Positions 1 through 9,616 of a DNA stretch of 60,785 nt are shown piece after piece. Under the pieces are notes generated by a model. It did not search any database and had not been told where the DNA came from. It worked only from the letters and a program-made list of their open reading frames with translations. Position 1 is the first letter of the stretch. Each line of letters starts with the position of its first letter. The position numbers and the translations under genes are program-made. Origin of the DNA: Marinifilum_A sediminis (GTDB lineage Bacteria > Bacteroidota > Bacteroidia > Bacteroidales > Marinifilaceae); NCBI GenBank assembly GCA_947496465.1, contig CANMCX010000021.1, forward strand, positions 1 to 60,785, written 5' to 3'.

Positions 1-74
1 TCCTCCTTAGCTCAGCTGGTTAGAGCACCTGACTGTTAATCAGGGGGTCCTAGGTTCAAGTCCTAGAGGGGGAG
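1..74 (+). tRNA. tRNA-Asn (GTT)
   Basis: A complete cloverleaf is readable. The acceptor stem 1-7 pairs with 67-73, the D arm is GCTC...GAGC, the anticodon loop is CTGTTAA with anticodon GTT at 35-37, and the T arm carries GGTTCAAGTCC. No 3' CCA is encoded. The gene starts at or next to base 1 of the window, so its promoter, and any tRNAs upstream, lie outside. Confidence 0.95.
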
Positions 75-82
75 CAACTAGA

Positions 83-110
83 AGCCATCCATTACGGGTG
101 GCTTTTTTTT
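83..110 (+). terminator. Intrinsic terminator after tRNA-Asn
   Basis: AGCCATCC (83-90) pairs with GGGTGGCT (96-103, one G-T) across a 5-nt loop, and an eight-T run follows. It sits 9 bp downstream of the tRNA. Confidence 0.85.
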
Positions 111-252
111 ATATCTATTTTTTCTTCCAATTCTGACCATTAATTAATCCTTACAAGTTGGGATAGGCTCAAGTCATAAAAGAAGAGCTCAAAGAAGTAA
201 TCCCTTGCGGATGCTTTTTTCATTTTTGCTCTTCCCTATTCAAAATTTCTTC

Positions 253-260
253 TATTTTTG
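253..260 (+). promoter_or_regulatory. Bacteroidota -7 element of the PAP2 gene
   Basis: TATTTTTG matches TAnnTTTG exactly. Transcription would start near 267, about 16 nt before the GTG start at 283. A TTG at 226-228 is a poor -33 element because it lies 24 bp upstream. Confidence 0.5.
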
Positions 261-282
261 TTGAGATTCTAAAATATATCTC

Positions 283-1026
283 GTGAAGAACTACCACTAT
301 TTACTAGTATTTGCTATAATACTATCCTTTCAAACTAAGGCTTATTGCCAATTAAAGAATGATTCAATACCCTACTTTGAAAACTCAAGAGACATTCTAA
401 ACCCAGGATTAGGCAAACAAGTCTTTTCTAAAAAAAATCTGATTGTTTTAGGAGGTTTACTGGGTAGTGCTTTTTTGATAGATGAATGGGCAAGTGATAG
501 AATAAAGGCAAATCAAAATTCTGGTTTAAAAAATTACACCGATTTTTTTAATGAATTTGGAGAAAAAAAAATAATAGCTCCCTCAATCATTGCCACCTGG
601 GCTATCGGTGCTGTTATTAAAGATGAGAGACTTTCGAACACAGCAATAAACTCGGGAAAAGCTTTACTAACAGGAGCCATTTTAACGGAAGGAATTAAAA
701 TGATTGCTGGAAGATCTCGCCCTGATCAAAACCGAGGAAATATGCATTTTGATGCATTCGGTGGTACCAATAACAATACCAAATCTTTTCCTTCTGGACA
801 TGCATTTGTGGCATGGTCTGTGTTCACTCCTTTTGCCGAAGAATATAGCAAATGGATTTACTTAATTCCTGCATCAGTTAGTTTATCACGTATGTACCGA
901 AACCGCCATTGGTTTTCCGATGTTGTTTTAGGAGGAGGAATTGGCTACTTTGCAGGTCTTTATTTTCACAAAAGAAAAAACCAAAGAGTGATTTTCAATG
1001 GAAATGGAATTGTAATTAAATTTTAA
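283..1026 (+). CDS. PAP2-family phosphatase, exported
   Basis: This is a type 2 phosphatidic acid phosphatase superfamily protein of 247 aa. The N-terminus (about residues 1-23) is a signal peptide or signal anchor. All three family signatures are present: KMIAGRSRP (139-147), PSGH (170-173) and SRMYRNRHWFSD (202-213), with catalytic histidines H173 and H209 and D213. Family members dephosphorylate lipid phosphates such as undecaprenyl-PP or lipid A intermediates on the periplasmic side; the actual substrate is not shown by the sequence. The start is GTG, chosen because the signal peptide begins there and a -7 element ends 22 bp upstream. A transporter gene follows after 37 bp, so cotranscription is possible. 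Confidence 0.88.
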   Translation: MKNYHYLLVFAIILSFQTKAYCQLKNDSIPYFENSRDILNPGLGKQVFSKKNLIVLGGLLGSAFLIDEWASDRIKANQNSGLKNYTDFFNEFGEKKIIAPSIIATWAIGAVIKDERLSNTAINSGKALLTGAILTEGIKMIAGRSRPDQNRGNMHFDAFGGTNNNTKSFPSGHAFVAWSVFTPFAEEYSKWIYLIPASVSLSRMYRNRHWFSDVVLGGGIGYFAGLYFHKRKNQRVIFNGNGIVIKF

Positions 1027-1063
1027 GACAACAAACAACCTATACAACCAAAAAAAACACAAA

Positions 1064-2503
1064 ATGAGTATTGTTAAAGTTTTTAAAAAATTTCCCAAAA
1101 CCTTTTGGGTAGCCAACACTATAGAACTGTTCGAACGCTGGGCATGGTATGGATTTTTCATGCTTTTTGCCAATTACCTAACAGGATCGACTGATATTGG
1201 CGCTCTGGGTTTATCGCAAGCACAAAAAGGTATTATTATGGGTGTTGGAACTGGTATTTTATATTTTCTACCTGTTATTACTGGTGCAATTGCCGATAAG
1301 TACGGTTACAAAAAAGTCTTGGCAATCTCGTTTGTAATTTACAGCACTGCATTTATTGCATTGCCTTTATTCAATACCTTTGCAGGTGTTTTTGCAATGT
1401 ATTTGTATCTTGCTTTAGGTGCAGCTCTTTTTAAACCAATCATATCTGCTACTGTTGCTAAAACAACTGATGAAGAGACTTCATCTATTGGTTTTGGAAT
1501 CTTTTACATGATGGTAAATATTGGTGCCTTTATAGGTCCATTGGTTACACTTGCCTATAAAGACAGTGGATACACAACCGTATTTTACATCTCTGCTGGT
1601 GTAATTCTCATCAATTTCATTTTAATTCTTTTCTATAAGGAACCAGAAAGAGAAGTTAAAAATGAATCTTTAAGTGAAGCCATTGGAAATGTTTTTAAAA
1701 ATATCGCAACAGCTCTAAGTGATTTTAAATTTGTAATTTTCTTATTGTTGGTTGCAGCTTTTTGGAGTATGTATTATCAACTGTTCTTCACCTTACCTGT
1801 GTTCATAGCTCAATGGGTTGATACATCTTCTGTTTACAATTTTTTTAATGGAATTATGCCAGCTGTTACTAAAACATATGGACATAATGGACAAATGGAT
1901 GCTGAATTCATCGTCAACTTCGATGCAATGTTCATTATTATTTTTCAAATAATAATTTCGGCGCTTGTAATGAAATTAAAGCCTTTAAAAGCAATGATGG
2001 GTGGAATTCTAGTTTGTACCATTGGTATGGCTTTAACACTGCTGACACAGAATGTATTATTTGTAATTGCAGCAATCTTCATCTTCTCTGTTGGTGAAAT
2101 GGCAAGCTCTCCTAAAATTACAGAATACATTGGTCGAATTGCACCTAAAGATAAAGTTGGACTCTATATGGGCTGTTCTTTTCTACCTGTTTTCGTTGGC
2201 AGTACATTGGGAGGTATCATTTCAGGAAATGTATACGGAAGCATGTCTGATAAGGTAAGTTTGATGGTTCGAGAAGTAGAATCAAGAGGGTTTGATATAC
2301 CTGCTATATCGAAAGAATTTAGTACGACTGATTATTTTAATAAAGCAGGTGAATTAATGAACATGAACCAAAACGAACTAACTCAATATCTATGGACTAC
2401 CCATCAACCTGAGAATATTTGGTATGTAATTTTAGCTATCGGTTTCTTTGCCGTAATCGCACTTTATTTTTACGACAAGCTACTTTTAAAGAATAAAGAT
2501 TAA
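1064..2503 (+). CDS. POT/PTR2-type MFS peptide transporter
   Basis: A 479-aa polytopic membrane protein of the major facilitator superfamily. Residues 21-30 (ELFERWAWYG) match the E-x-x-E-R signature of helix 1 in proton-coupled oligopeptide transporters, and the loop GAIADKYGYKK is the MFS motif A region. I count 12 or more hydrophobic segments. A hydrophilic insert follows helix 10 (about residues 400-440). Family members import di- and tripeptides with protons; a nucleoside or other substrate cannot be excluded. It follows the PAP2 gene closely and ends 25 bp before an intrinsic terminator. Confidence 0.8.
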   Translation: MSIVKVFKKFPKTFWVANTIELFERWAWYGFFMLFANYLTGSTDIGALGLSQAQKGIIMGVGTGILYFLPVITGAIADKYGYKKVLAISFVIYSTAFIALPLFNTFAGVFAMYLYLALGAALFKPIISATVAKTTDEETSSIGFGIFYMMVNIGAFIGPLVTLAYKDSGYTTVFYISAGVILINFILILFYKEPEREVKNESLSEAIGNVFKNIATALSDFKFVIFLLLVAAFWSMYYQLFFTLPVFIAQWVDTSSVYNFFNGIMPAVTKTYGHNGQMDAEFIVNFDAMFIIIFQIIISALVMKLKPLKAMMGGILVCTIGMALTLLTQNVLFVIAAIFIFSVGEMASSPKITEYIGRIAPKDKVGLYMGCSFLPVFVGSTLGGIISGNVYGSMSDKVSLMVREVESRGFDIPAISKEFSTTDYFNKAGELMNMNQNELTQYLWTTHQPENIWYVILAIGFFAVIALYFYDKLLLKNKD

Positions 2504-2528
2504 CTATTAAAGTTTATTAATATTTCTT

Positions 2529-2554
2529 AATCCCGCTAATGCGGGATTTTTTTT
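2529..2554 (+). terminator. Intrinsic terminator after the POT transporter
   Basis: AATCCCGC (2529-2536) pairs perfectly with GCGGGATT (2541-2548) across TAAT, followed by a T run. Confidence 0.9.
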
Positions 2555-2730
2555 GGGTTTTTCATCAAATTGTTCACTGAAAATAAGGACATCTAAAGGA
2601 TAATTCATAATTTGCGCTCAATATTATACTTCGATTTGTCACATTCCTATGGCTTTTTCGTAGTATTCTCAACCACACAACCATTTTATGCTACCAACCA
2701 ATATAGTAAGAACACGTTAAGGCATATTAT

Positions 2731-4461
2731 ATGATAAAATTTTTACACTCAAAATCTCTTCTAATTCTTTGTGCTCTTTTAAGCATAAGCAGTATTATTT
2801 ATGCTCAAAGCACAGAAGAATACTATCAATCTGCAACAGGTAAAACTGGTGTTGAATTGAAAAATGCTCTGCATAACATTATTAAAGGACATACCGAACT
2901 TCCTTACACAAGTAAAGAAGCAGGCGACCAATATAATGTTTGGGAAGCACTTAAAATTACTGATGAAGATCCATCGAATACTGATAATGTATTACTGATT
3001 TACACTGGAAGAAGTGAAGCTAAATCACATCAGGATGATGGTTCAGGAGATAATGATTCATGGAATCGAGAACATATCTGGGCTAAATCACATGGTGATT
3101 TTGGAACCGACAGAGGTGCAGGAACTGACATTCATCATCTTCGACCATGCGATAGAAGCGTAAATACTTCACGTAGTAATCTATTTTACGACAATGGTGG
3201 AAATCCACATTCAGAAGCTACAGAATGTAACTATGATAGCGATTCGTGGGAACCTCGCGATGTTGTTAAAGGTGATATTGCCAGAATGATTCTCTACATG
3301 GCTGTTCGTTATGAAGGAGAAAATGGTGAGCCCGATCTTGAAATGACCAACGACATGAGCTACAGTAAGGATAATTATACAGAACCTTACTTTGGTAAAT
3401 TGGCAACACTTAAAGAATGGAATACGCAAGATCCGGTTGATGCAGCAGAATTGGCTCGTAACGAAAAAGTGTACACCATTCAAGGAAACAGAAATCCGTT
3501 TATTGATCATCCTGAATGGGTTGAAGAAGTATGGGCACCTGATACCGATAGTCCTGAAGTAACGGAATTATCTCCTGTTAATGAAAGTACTGGTGTTTCA
3601 TTAACTGCTAATTTGATTATCAAATTTAATGAAGATGTTAAGGAAGGAACTGGAAATGTCACTATCAAGAGATACAACGACGATTCTGTTTTTGAAACCT
3701 TAACCATACCAAGTGTACGTCTTTCCTATTCAGGAAAACAACTTCTAATTAATGCAGAAGCTAAATTTGAAGAAGGTGTTAAATATTACGTATTAATTGA
3801 TAATGGAGCGATTATTGATGCCTCATCCAACACATTTGATGGAATATCCGATAAGAATACCTGGTCGTTTACTGCAACCTATAGTGCACCGGAATTGGTA
3901 GAGTTTTCTCCAGAAGACAACAGCAATAATATTTCCGTTGATACCGATCTAGAATTAACTTTCGATAAAGATGTTCAGGCTGGTGATGGCAATATTACTA
4001 TATACAACAATGGCGATGAAGTCATGAGTCTTTCTGCCTCATCATCTACATTTAATGGAGAAATGGTTACAATAGAGTTAACAGAAGATTTAGAAGGTGC
4101 TACAGAATATTATATTCTTATTGACGATGATGCTTTTGTAAGTGCTAATGGAGTTGCTTTTGAAGGTATAAGTTCTGATACCGACTGGACTTTTACAACT
4201 GAGGTTATAACAGGAATTGATGACTTGTATGCTGAAGGAAAACCTTCATTTTACCCTAATCCTGCAACTTCTGAAATAAAATTGACCAATATGGATAAAG
4301 TAATTTCTATTCATATTACCAATCTAACTGGTCGAAATATCATGGAGGTAAAATCTCCTGACACTAGAATTTCATTGGGTAATCTACCTAAAGGAATGTA
4401 TTTCGTTACTTTTATCTCTTCAGACGGAAAACGACTGACTAAAAAACTACTAAAAAGATAA
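2731..4461 (+). CDS. Secreted endonuclease I with two Ig-like domains and T9SS sorting tail
   Basis: A 576-aa secreted nuclease. Residues 1-26 are a signal peptide. Residues about 27-265 are an Endonuclease_1 (NucM/EndA, His-Me finger) domain with NREHIWAKSHG (112-122) and the downstream TDIHHLRP (132-139), which carry the catalytic His and metal ligands. Two SbsA-type Ig-like (Big_5) repeats follow at about 274-377 and 385-490, each opening with a P-E-(V/L)-x-E-(L/F)-S-P pattern. The C-terminus (about 500-576) has the YPNP and GMYFV motifs of a type A (Por-type) sorting domain, so the protein is probably exported by T9SS and released or anchored at the surface. The likely role is degradation of extracellular DNA for nutrients. 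It is monocistronic, with a strong terminator after it. Confidence 0.9.
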   Translation: MIKFLHSKSLLILCALLSISSIIYAQSTEEYYQSATGKTGVELKNALHNIIKGHTELPYTSKEAGDQYNVWEALKITDEDPSNTDNVLLIYTGRSEAKSHQDDGSGDNDSWNREHIWAKSHGDFGTDRGAGTDIHHLRPCDRSVNTSRSNLFYDNGGNPHSEATECNYDSDSWEPRDVVKGDIARMILYMAVRYEGENGEPDLEMTNDMSYSKDNYTEPYFGKLATLKEWNTQDPVDAAELARNEKVYTIQGNRNPFIDHPEWVEEVWAPDTDSPEVTELSPVNESTGVSLTANLIIKFNEDVKEGTGNVTIKRYNDDSVFETLTIPSVRLSYSGKQLLINAEAKFEEGVKYYVLIDNGAIIDASSNTFDGISDKNTWSFTATYSAPELVEFSPEDNSNNISVDTDLELTFDKDVQAGDGNITIYNNGDEVMSLSASSSTFNGEMVTIELTEDLEGATEYYILIDDDAFVSANGVAFEGISSDTDWTFTTEVITGIDDLYAEGKPSFYPNPATSEIKLTNMDKVISIHITNLTGRNIMEVKSPDTRISLGNLPKGMYFVTFISSDGKRLTKKLLKR

Positions 4462-4482
4462 TATTTACAACAATATAAATCA

Positions 4483-4514
4483 AAGGCTATTTCTTTAAAG
4501 AAATAGCCTTTTTT
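4483..4514 (+). terminator. Intrinsic terminator after the endonuclease
   Basis: Two 14-nt arms (4483-4496 and 4497-4510) are perfectly complementary, reading AAGGCTATTTCTTT then its reverse complement, and run into Ts. Confidence 0.9.
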
Positions 4515-4872
4515 AATATCTATACTTCTTGTCTTATTGCTTTAAACAAAACGCATGTACTATTTGATCTTTTAATCGATTCTAACGTACTGTCTCCATT
4601 CAAATGTGCTACTCCTTCAAAAGAATAACCTTGCTCTAAAAATTAGTATACACGATAATGAAAACTATTCAACTTACATCCAAGACTGATTTTGAATACT
4701 ATAAAACCCTTCATGATTAAGAAGACAACAAAAATGAAATTTACAGTGTACTATACCTAGGAATGTAATTAATAAAACTACATAGAATGATTCCATAGCT
4801 CTGTAGTTTTAATCATGATAAAAGACTAATAATTGCCACTGTAAGTATCGTTATATTGGGGTTTATATCAAA
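4515..4872. other. Intergenic region without a recognisable gene
   Basis: About 360 bp between two converging transcription units. A 20-codon open stretch starting at 4660 is followed by stops in all frames, and I see no domain, RNA fold or repeat. It may be decayed coding DNA, but nothing supports a specific origin. Confidence 0.4.
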
Positions 4873-4903
4873 ATAAAAGCCCGAATCCAATGGATTCGGG
4901 CTT
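4873..4903 (-). terminator. Intrinsic terminator of the receptor/lipoprotein operon
   Basis: AAGCCCGAATCC and its complement form a 12-bp hairpin at 4877-4903. On the minus strand it is followed by TTTTATTT. It lies 24 bp after the stop codon of the lipoprotein gene. Confidence 0.85.
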
Positions 4904-4926
4904 ACAAATATGATATTCTGAATTAA

Positions 4927-6276
4927 TTATTCAGGTAATCCTTCGATGTAAGTAAATTCTGGATTTGGACCAGACTTAGTACACTGGAATTTCAATGTAT
5001 AATATCCATCAGTTAAATCTTCTTTATAAGCTTTAACATCTACTAAATAGAATACATCAATACCACTAACTTGAGTAACTGCATTTGGATATTTCACAGT
5101 CAATAAAGCAGCAACGCCTTCTTTCATTCTTTCCATGGTTAATGCAATTGCATCTTCATCACTTAAACCATCAAATTCAGGCATTGGATAATCTTCTGTA
5201 TTTCTATTCTTCAATCTTAAATCAAAATTAGAATATTTAGCACTTGCTCCATAGTAATACTCTGAATCAGGATACTTAGAAGTTACACCATTGTTAGCAA
5301 CAGAATAGTCAACAATCATCTGATAATCGTCAGAAACCATTGTAAATACAATAGTAGGATCAAATACCCAACCATCTGCAGTTAAGATATATTGCTCTGT
5401 CATAGATATTGTTGATTGATACTCAACCCAAACACCATCTGTAAGAGTATATTCTTTAGCTCTTGTTTCAGTAACTCCACCACCTGCATAATACTTATAT
5501 AAAACTGCAACTTTTTCACCTTCTACAGCATATGCAAATTTGATTCCTAAGAATGTTGGCAAATAATTTTCTGGAGCATCAGATCCCGAGAAGTTATTGT
5601 ATTTACCAGGAGCGCCCATTGAATCATAATCAGCAGATTCCAATTCGTAAATTGTTACATCTTCTGGAACCTCAGGAGCTGACTTGCTAGTCTTAGCCCA
5701 TACAGAACCATCAAATGCCCAAAATTCAGTAATTTCAGAAACACTACCGTCATAATACTTATAAGTAACTGCTAGCTCATCACCATCAGCCGCATCAGGA
5801 TATTTACCCAATAAGAAATCTGGTAAATAATCTGCAGCAGGAGCATCGTCAGAAAAGTTATTATACTTTCCTGGCTCTCCAGAATCAGTTCCCATAGAAT
5901 CATAATCTGCAGTAGATAAAGTATAAGCTGTAATCGCATCCAATTCCTCTAGATAATCAAGATAATCATACAAATAATCAAGACCTCCACGGTAATATGC
6001 GTAAGTCACCATTACTGAAGAACCTGTTTCTAATGTAGCATATTTATCTGCGAAGTAATCAGGTAAATTATCAGCAGCTAAATCATACTTGCTAAAGCTT
6101 TTATATTTAGCAGCATCACCACCAATAGCCGCGTAATCTTCGGCTCCAAGAGTCAATTCAATATCTTGAGTATAAGGCTCTCTTAAACCATCCAATTCAT
6201 CATATGTATCTTCCATTGGATCACAAGCTGTGAAAGTCAATGCAAGAAATGATGCGATATATAATAATTTTTTCAT
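4927..6276 (-). CDS. Repeat-containing lipoprotein paired with a TonB-dependent receptor
   Basis: A 449-aa lipoprotein that I do not recognise as a named family. The lipobox ends at C18 (TFTAC). Three internal repeats of about 60 residues are clear at 39-98, 117-178 and 209-266. Each contains DYDSMG or a variant, then (A/G)KYNNFS, then YLPxFL..KY, then V(T/L)YKYY. A fourth, decayed copy at about 311-355 keeps DYQMI and AKYSNFD. The protein is very acidic and tyrosine-rich. It lies 33 bp downstream of a TonB-dependent receptor gene on the same strand and before a terminator, so it is probably the surface-exposed accessory lipoprotein of that receptor. It shows no SusD-like TPR signature. Ligand unknown. 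Confidence 0.75.
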   Translation of the reverse strand: MKKLLYIASFLALTFTACDPMEDTYDELDGLREPYTQDIELTLGAEDYAAIGGDAAKYKSFSKYDLAADNLPDYFADKYATLETGSSVMVTYAYYRGGLDYLYDYLDYLEELDAITAYTLSTADYDSMGTDSGEPGKYNNFSDDAPAADYLPDFLLGKYPDAADGDELAVTYKYYDGSVSEITEFWAFDGSVWAKTSKSAPEVPEDVTIYELESADYDSMGAPGKYNNFSGSDAPENYLPTFLGIKFAYAVEGEKVAVLYKYYAGGGVTETRAKEYTLTDGVWVEYQSTISMTEQYILTADGWVFDPTIVFTMVSDDYQMIVDYSVANNGVTSKYPDSEYYYGASAKYSNFDLRLKNRNTEDYPMPEFDGLSDEDAIALTMERMKEGVAALLTVKYPNAVTQVSGIDVFYLVDVKAYKEDLTDGYYTLKFQCTKSGPNPEFTYIEGLPE

Positions 6277-6309
6277 CTGTCTTAAATTTAAATTTTGATA
6301 ATAATACTA

Positions 6310-8862
6310 CTAGAATTTAACTTTCAAACCAGTTGACCAGTTTCTACCGAAACCGTAGTATACCAATGCATCACTTGATGAATGGCTAAGACCATCCTGA
6401 GCTTTTGAAACATACTCTGCATCTAATAGATTGTGCATGTTACCGTAGATAGATGCATTTAAACCAGCAATCTTAAATCTGTAGTTAAAACCTAAATCTA
6501 CGATACCAACTTCTGGCATTTCCCATGAATCACCAATAAAATTACCATCATTTCTCTTCGTAGCATCAAAGTCAGCATAGTGATCTCCATAGTACAAGTA
6601 ATCCGCACTAATTCTTAATTTTGGAAGAACTTCGTAACTAATTGCAAGAGCAGCACTCATTTGAGCTGAATTACCAACGTGTACATCTTTAAGATATGCG
6701 TTAAACTCATTTGTTACCTCACGAGTTTCTTCATCGATAATCTTAGCATTTACATCATCAGTATAAGTCCAGTCACCAATTGATAACATTCCTTTTATAG
6801 ATAGTTTCTTAGATGGTCTGTATTCAGCTTCAACCTCAAGACCTTTATGCAATTGATTTAGACCACTAATATTAGCGATTTCATCACCATAAGTTTTTAC
6901 CAAACCACGATCTTTCCAGTTTGTTCTGTAAACAGTAACTGTTGCGTTAAAGTTTGGAGAACTGTACTTGTAACCTAATTCTGCAGTAACGATTTTTTCA
7001 TATTTCACATCGTCGTTTACAGTATTACCGTAGTTAATAAACACGTTAGTGAAATAAGGAGTTCTTTGAACGTAACCACCATTTGCAAATACAGAGTGAA
7101 TAGAGTTAATCTTATAACTTACACCACCTTTTACATTCCAAGGGAAGAAGTGTTCCCAATCAGTTTCCTGATCTTTTGGAGCATACTGGAAATAATCAAT
7201 TCTCTTATAAGATTTTCTTGAAGCAGCAACCGATAAGAATCCTGAATAATTATCAGCTACATACTCAGCTTGACCAAATAATCCTGTATATAAAACTTTA
7301 CCATCGTTATGGTAAGAGTATTTATCATCCTTTTTCAATTTAGCATTAGCATCTCTATTGATATTAGAATCATCAAGAAAGAATGCACCACCCAATAAAT
7401 CTTCAACTTCTCTGTAGTGCTCACCTTTATAGTAACGAGCATCAAGACCTGCAGTTAAAGTAAATTGGTTAATGTTTTTAGTTAAAGTAGAAAGTAAACC
7501 TGCCCAAGTGTGATTGTTTACAGAATTACCAATAATAGCCTGTGAACCTTCTGTAGTATATGTAGCATTTTGAGCTGCAACAGCATCAAAATCCAATAAA
7601 CCATCAGGAGTTCTCATGATATCATCCTTATCTAAACCAGTCTTATTATCAACACCTAACCATGAAGATTTGTTACCAGAAACACGACGACCACCACCTG
7701 ATCCAACAGATGCATATACAGATGTAGTCAACAATGTTTCCTCATCCATATTCCAATAGTGATTTAATTGTGCTTGAGGTTTGTGATAGTAATTGTAACC
7801 ATATCCACCACCATAAACTTTTCCTTCACGAATACCATAGTCTGAATTGTATTTAAATTCATCCTTGTTGTTACGGTACTGCTCAATAGTATGCTTATTT
7901 CCTCTTTGGTTGTGCCACTGTGGAGCTCCAGTTATCATGAATGATACTGTGTGTTTCTCATTAATCTTTTTAGATACATTTGCATAGTATGACCATGCAT
8001 CAAAATCAGTTCCTTTAACGTAACCATTACCATAAGTATGAGAACCCAATAAAGTTACAGCCCAACCGTTATCCATCATTCCTGTAGAAACAGCAAATAA
8101 TTGTTTACGGTATCCATCGTTACCAATACCAGCTTTAACAACACCACCTTTTTTAGCGTCAGTTGACTTAGTTAAGATATTGATTGTACCACCAACTGAT
8201 GATAAACCTAACTTAGAAGCACCTAAACCTCTTTGAACCTGCATTGTTCTAGAAACATCAGAAAGTCCAGCCCAGTTTGACCAATAAACTTTCCCATTTT
8301 CCATATCATTAACAGGAATACCGTTAATTAATACACCAACGTTATTAGAGTCAAAACCACGAACATAAACCGTAGCATCACCAAATCCACCACCTTCTTT
8401 CGATGTATAGATAGATGGAGTAGATTTCAAAATCTCAGGATATTCTTGAGATCCTAATTTGTTTTCAATAAGCTCAGCACTAATAGTTGATACAGAAACA
8501 GGAGTTTGACGATCAGTTACAACCGAAGCCAAAACACTTACTTCTTTCAAACCAACAGCGTCAGATTCCAACTTAATGTTTCCTAAATCCTGAGCTCCTG
8601 ATAAAGCGATCTCTTTTTCTAGAAATCCCACAAAACTTACAACAATTTTTGATGCTCCTTGAGGCAATTGCAACGCAAATGAACCATCAAAACCTGATAC
8701 TGTACCTGAAGTTGTTCCCGGTACTACAATCGAAGCTCCTGGTAAACTTTCACCAGAATCTCCGTCTACCACCACACCCTTTACGGTGGTTTGAGCAATA
8801 GCTGCAATGGACAACATCATAACCGCTGCCATTGTCAAAATACTTCTCATAGCATTTTTCAT
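6310..8862 (-). CDS. TonB-dependent outer-membrane receptor
   Basis: An 850-aa TonB-dependent receptor. Residues 1-23 are a signal peptide. Residues about 25-100 form the CarboxypepD_reg-like beta-sandwich typical of Bacteroidota receptors (VKGVVVDGDSGESLPGASI). A plug domain spans about 118-232, with YVRGFDSNNVGVLINGIPV and GGTINI. The 22-strand barrel follows and ends in an aromatic C-terminal strand (KVKF). The protein lacks the SusC length of about 1000 aa, and no susD lies beside it. It should import a ligand too large for porins using TonB-ExbBD energy; siderophores, oligosaccharides and peptides all remain possible. It is transcribed with the downstream repeat lipoprotein. Confidence 0.9.
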   Translation of the reverse strand: MKNAMRSILTMAAVMMLSIAAIAQTTVKGVVVDGDSGESLPGASIVVPGTTSGTVSGFDGSFALQLPQGASKIVVSFVGFLEKEIALSGAQDLGNIKLESDAVGLKEVSVLASVVTDRQTPVSVSTISAELIENKLGSQEYPEILKSTPSIYTSKEGGGFGDATVYVRGFDSNNVGVLINGIPVNDMENGKVYWSNWAGLSDVSRTMQVQRGLGASKLGLSSVGGTINILTKSTDAKKGGVVKAGIGNDGYRKQLFAVSTGMMDNGWAVTLLGSHTYGNGYVKGTDFDAWSYYANVSKKINEKHTVSFMITGAPQWHNQRGNKHTIEQYRNNKDEFKYNSDYGIREGKVYGGGYGYNYYHKPQAQLNHYWNMDEETLLTTSVYASVGSGGGRRVSGNKSSWLGVDNKTGLDKDDIMRTPDGLLDFDAVAAQNATYTTEGSQAIIGNSVNNHTWAGLLSTLTKNINQFTLTAGLDARYYKGEHYREVEDLLGGAFFLDDSNINRDANAKLKKDDKYSYHNDGKVLYTGLFGQAEYVADNYSGFLSVAASRKSYKRIDYFQYAPKDQETDWEHFFPWNVKGGVSYKINSIHSVFANGGYVQRTPYFTNVFINYGNTVNDDVKYEKIVTAELGYKYSSPNFNATVTVYRTNWKDRGLVKTYGDEIANISGLNQLHKGLEVEAEYRPSKKLSIKGMLSIGDWTYTDDVNAKIIDEETREVTNEFNAYLKDVHVGNSAQMSAALAISYEVLPKLRISADYLYYGDHYADFDATKRNDGNFIGDSWEMPEVGIVDLGFNYRFKIAGLNASIYGNMHNLLDAEYVSKAQDGLSHSSSDALVYYGFGRNWSTGLKVKF

Positions 8863-9442
8863 AAAACGAATTGTTAGGTTAGTAATAATGCAACATTATT
8901 GCCGCAAAATCATCTTTCATTTCCCTTGAAGAAAAGGATTACAAAAATGGTTTGTTTAAAACTTATTAACAAATAATCAACAATGAATTATTTGCCATTC
9001 ATCTTTAATTTTTAATGGTTTATCGAAAAAATGATTCGCATCAAAAAAATCGGGACAAAATTTTCGATTTTCATTTAAAAAATCAAGATTTTTTTAAAGT
9101 TTTTACTTTCAAAAATTAGGATTCGGAAGATAACAAATTTTTATTCAATATCCATAATATAACTCCTCCCAAACATTTAGTTATAAAAGCATTCCAACAC
9201 TGTTCCTAAATGGCGCAATAGAGAAATCATTATTACATGGGTGATGTATCAAATTATTCTATTTCCCTTACCCTTACTTATTTTTATTCTAAATTATCAC
9301 TCCTTTATTAATTACACTTCAAAGCTAGAATAATGAGCAAAGTAATCTGTTAAGTTAATTTTAATTAAGTGCTAAGAAATAAGAATCAGTTTATTCCTAT
9401 AAATTATTCAGGCTAAAAGGATTTTTTCACAAAAATAAACCG
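8863..9442. other. Divergent intergenic region between the receptor operon and typA
   Basis: About 580 bp of very AT-rich DNA holding the control region of the minus-strand receptor. On the minus strand CATTTTTG, a one-mismatch -7 element, occurs near 8947-8954. Runs such as TTTTCGATTTTCATTT around 9060-9090 are low-complexity. I see no ORF or strong hairpin. Confidence 0.4.
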
Positions 9443-9450
9443 TACTTTTG
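9443..9450 (+). promoter_or_regulatory. -7 element of the typA promoter
   Basis: TACTTTTG matches TAnnTTTG exactly and is followed by GCAG, a context shared with three other promoters in this window. It predicts a leader of about 155 nt before typA. No good -33 TTG is visible. Confidence 0.7.
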
Positions 9451-9586
9451 CAGCCGCATTTTCAGCAGCGCAATCGATTCTGTTACAATAAATTCATATT
9501 TCGGAATGTAATGATTGCCTTTGATAAAAAAAGCTCGTAATATACAGTTTCGAGTTTTGTGAAGAAGTTGACTAATTTATAGGACA

Positions 9587-9616
9587 ATGAGTCCGAAAAA
9601 GGTAGATACAAGATGA
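9587..9616 (+). CDS. Nine-codon upstream ORF overlapping the typA start
   Basis: An ATG at 9587, with AGGA just upstream (9581-9584), opens MSPKKVDTR and stops at TGA 9614-9616. That stop overlaps the typA ATG (9613-9615) in an ATGA arrangement, which is the usual geometry of translational coupling. The ORF is too short to prove coding by composition. Confidence 0.3.
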   Translation: MSPKKVDTR

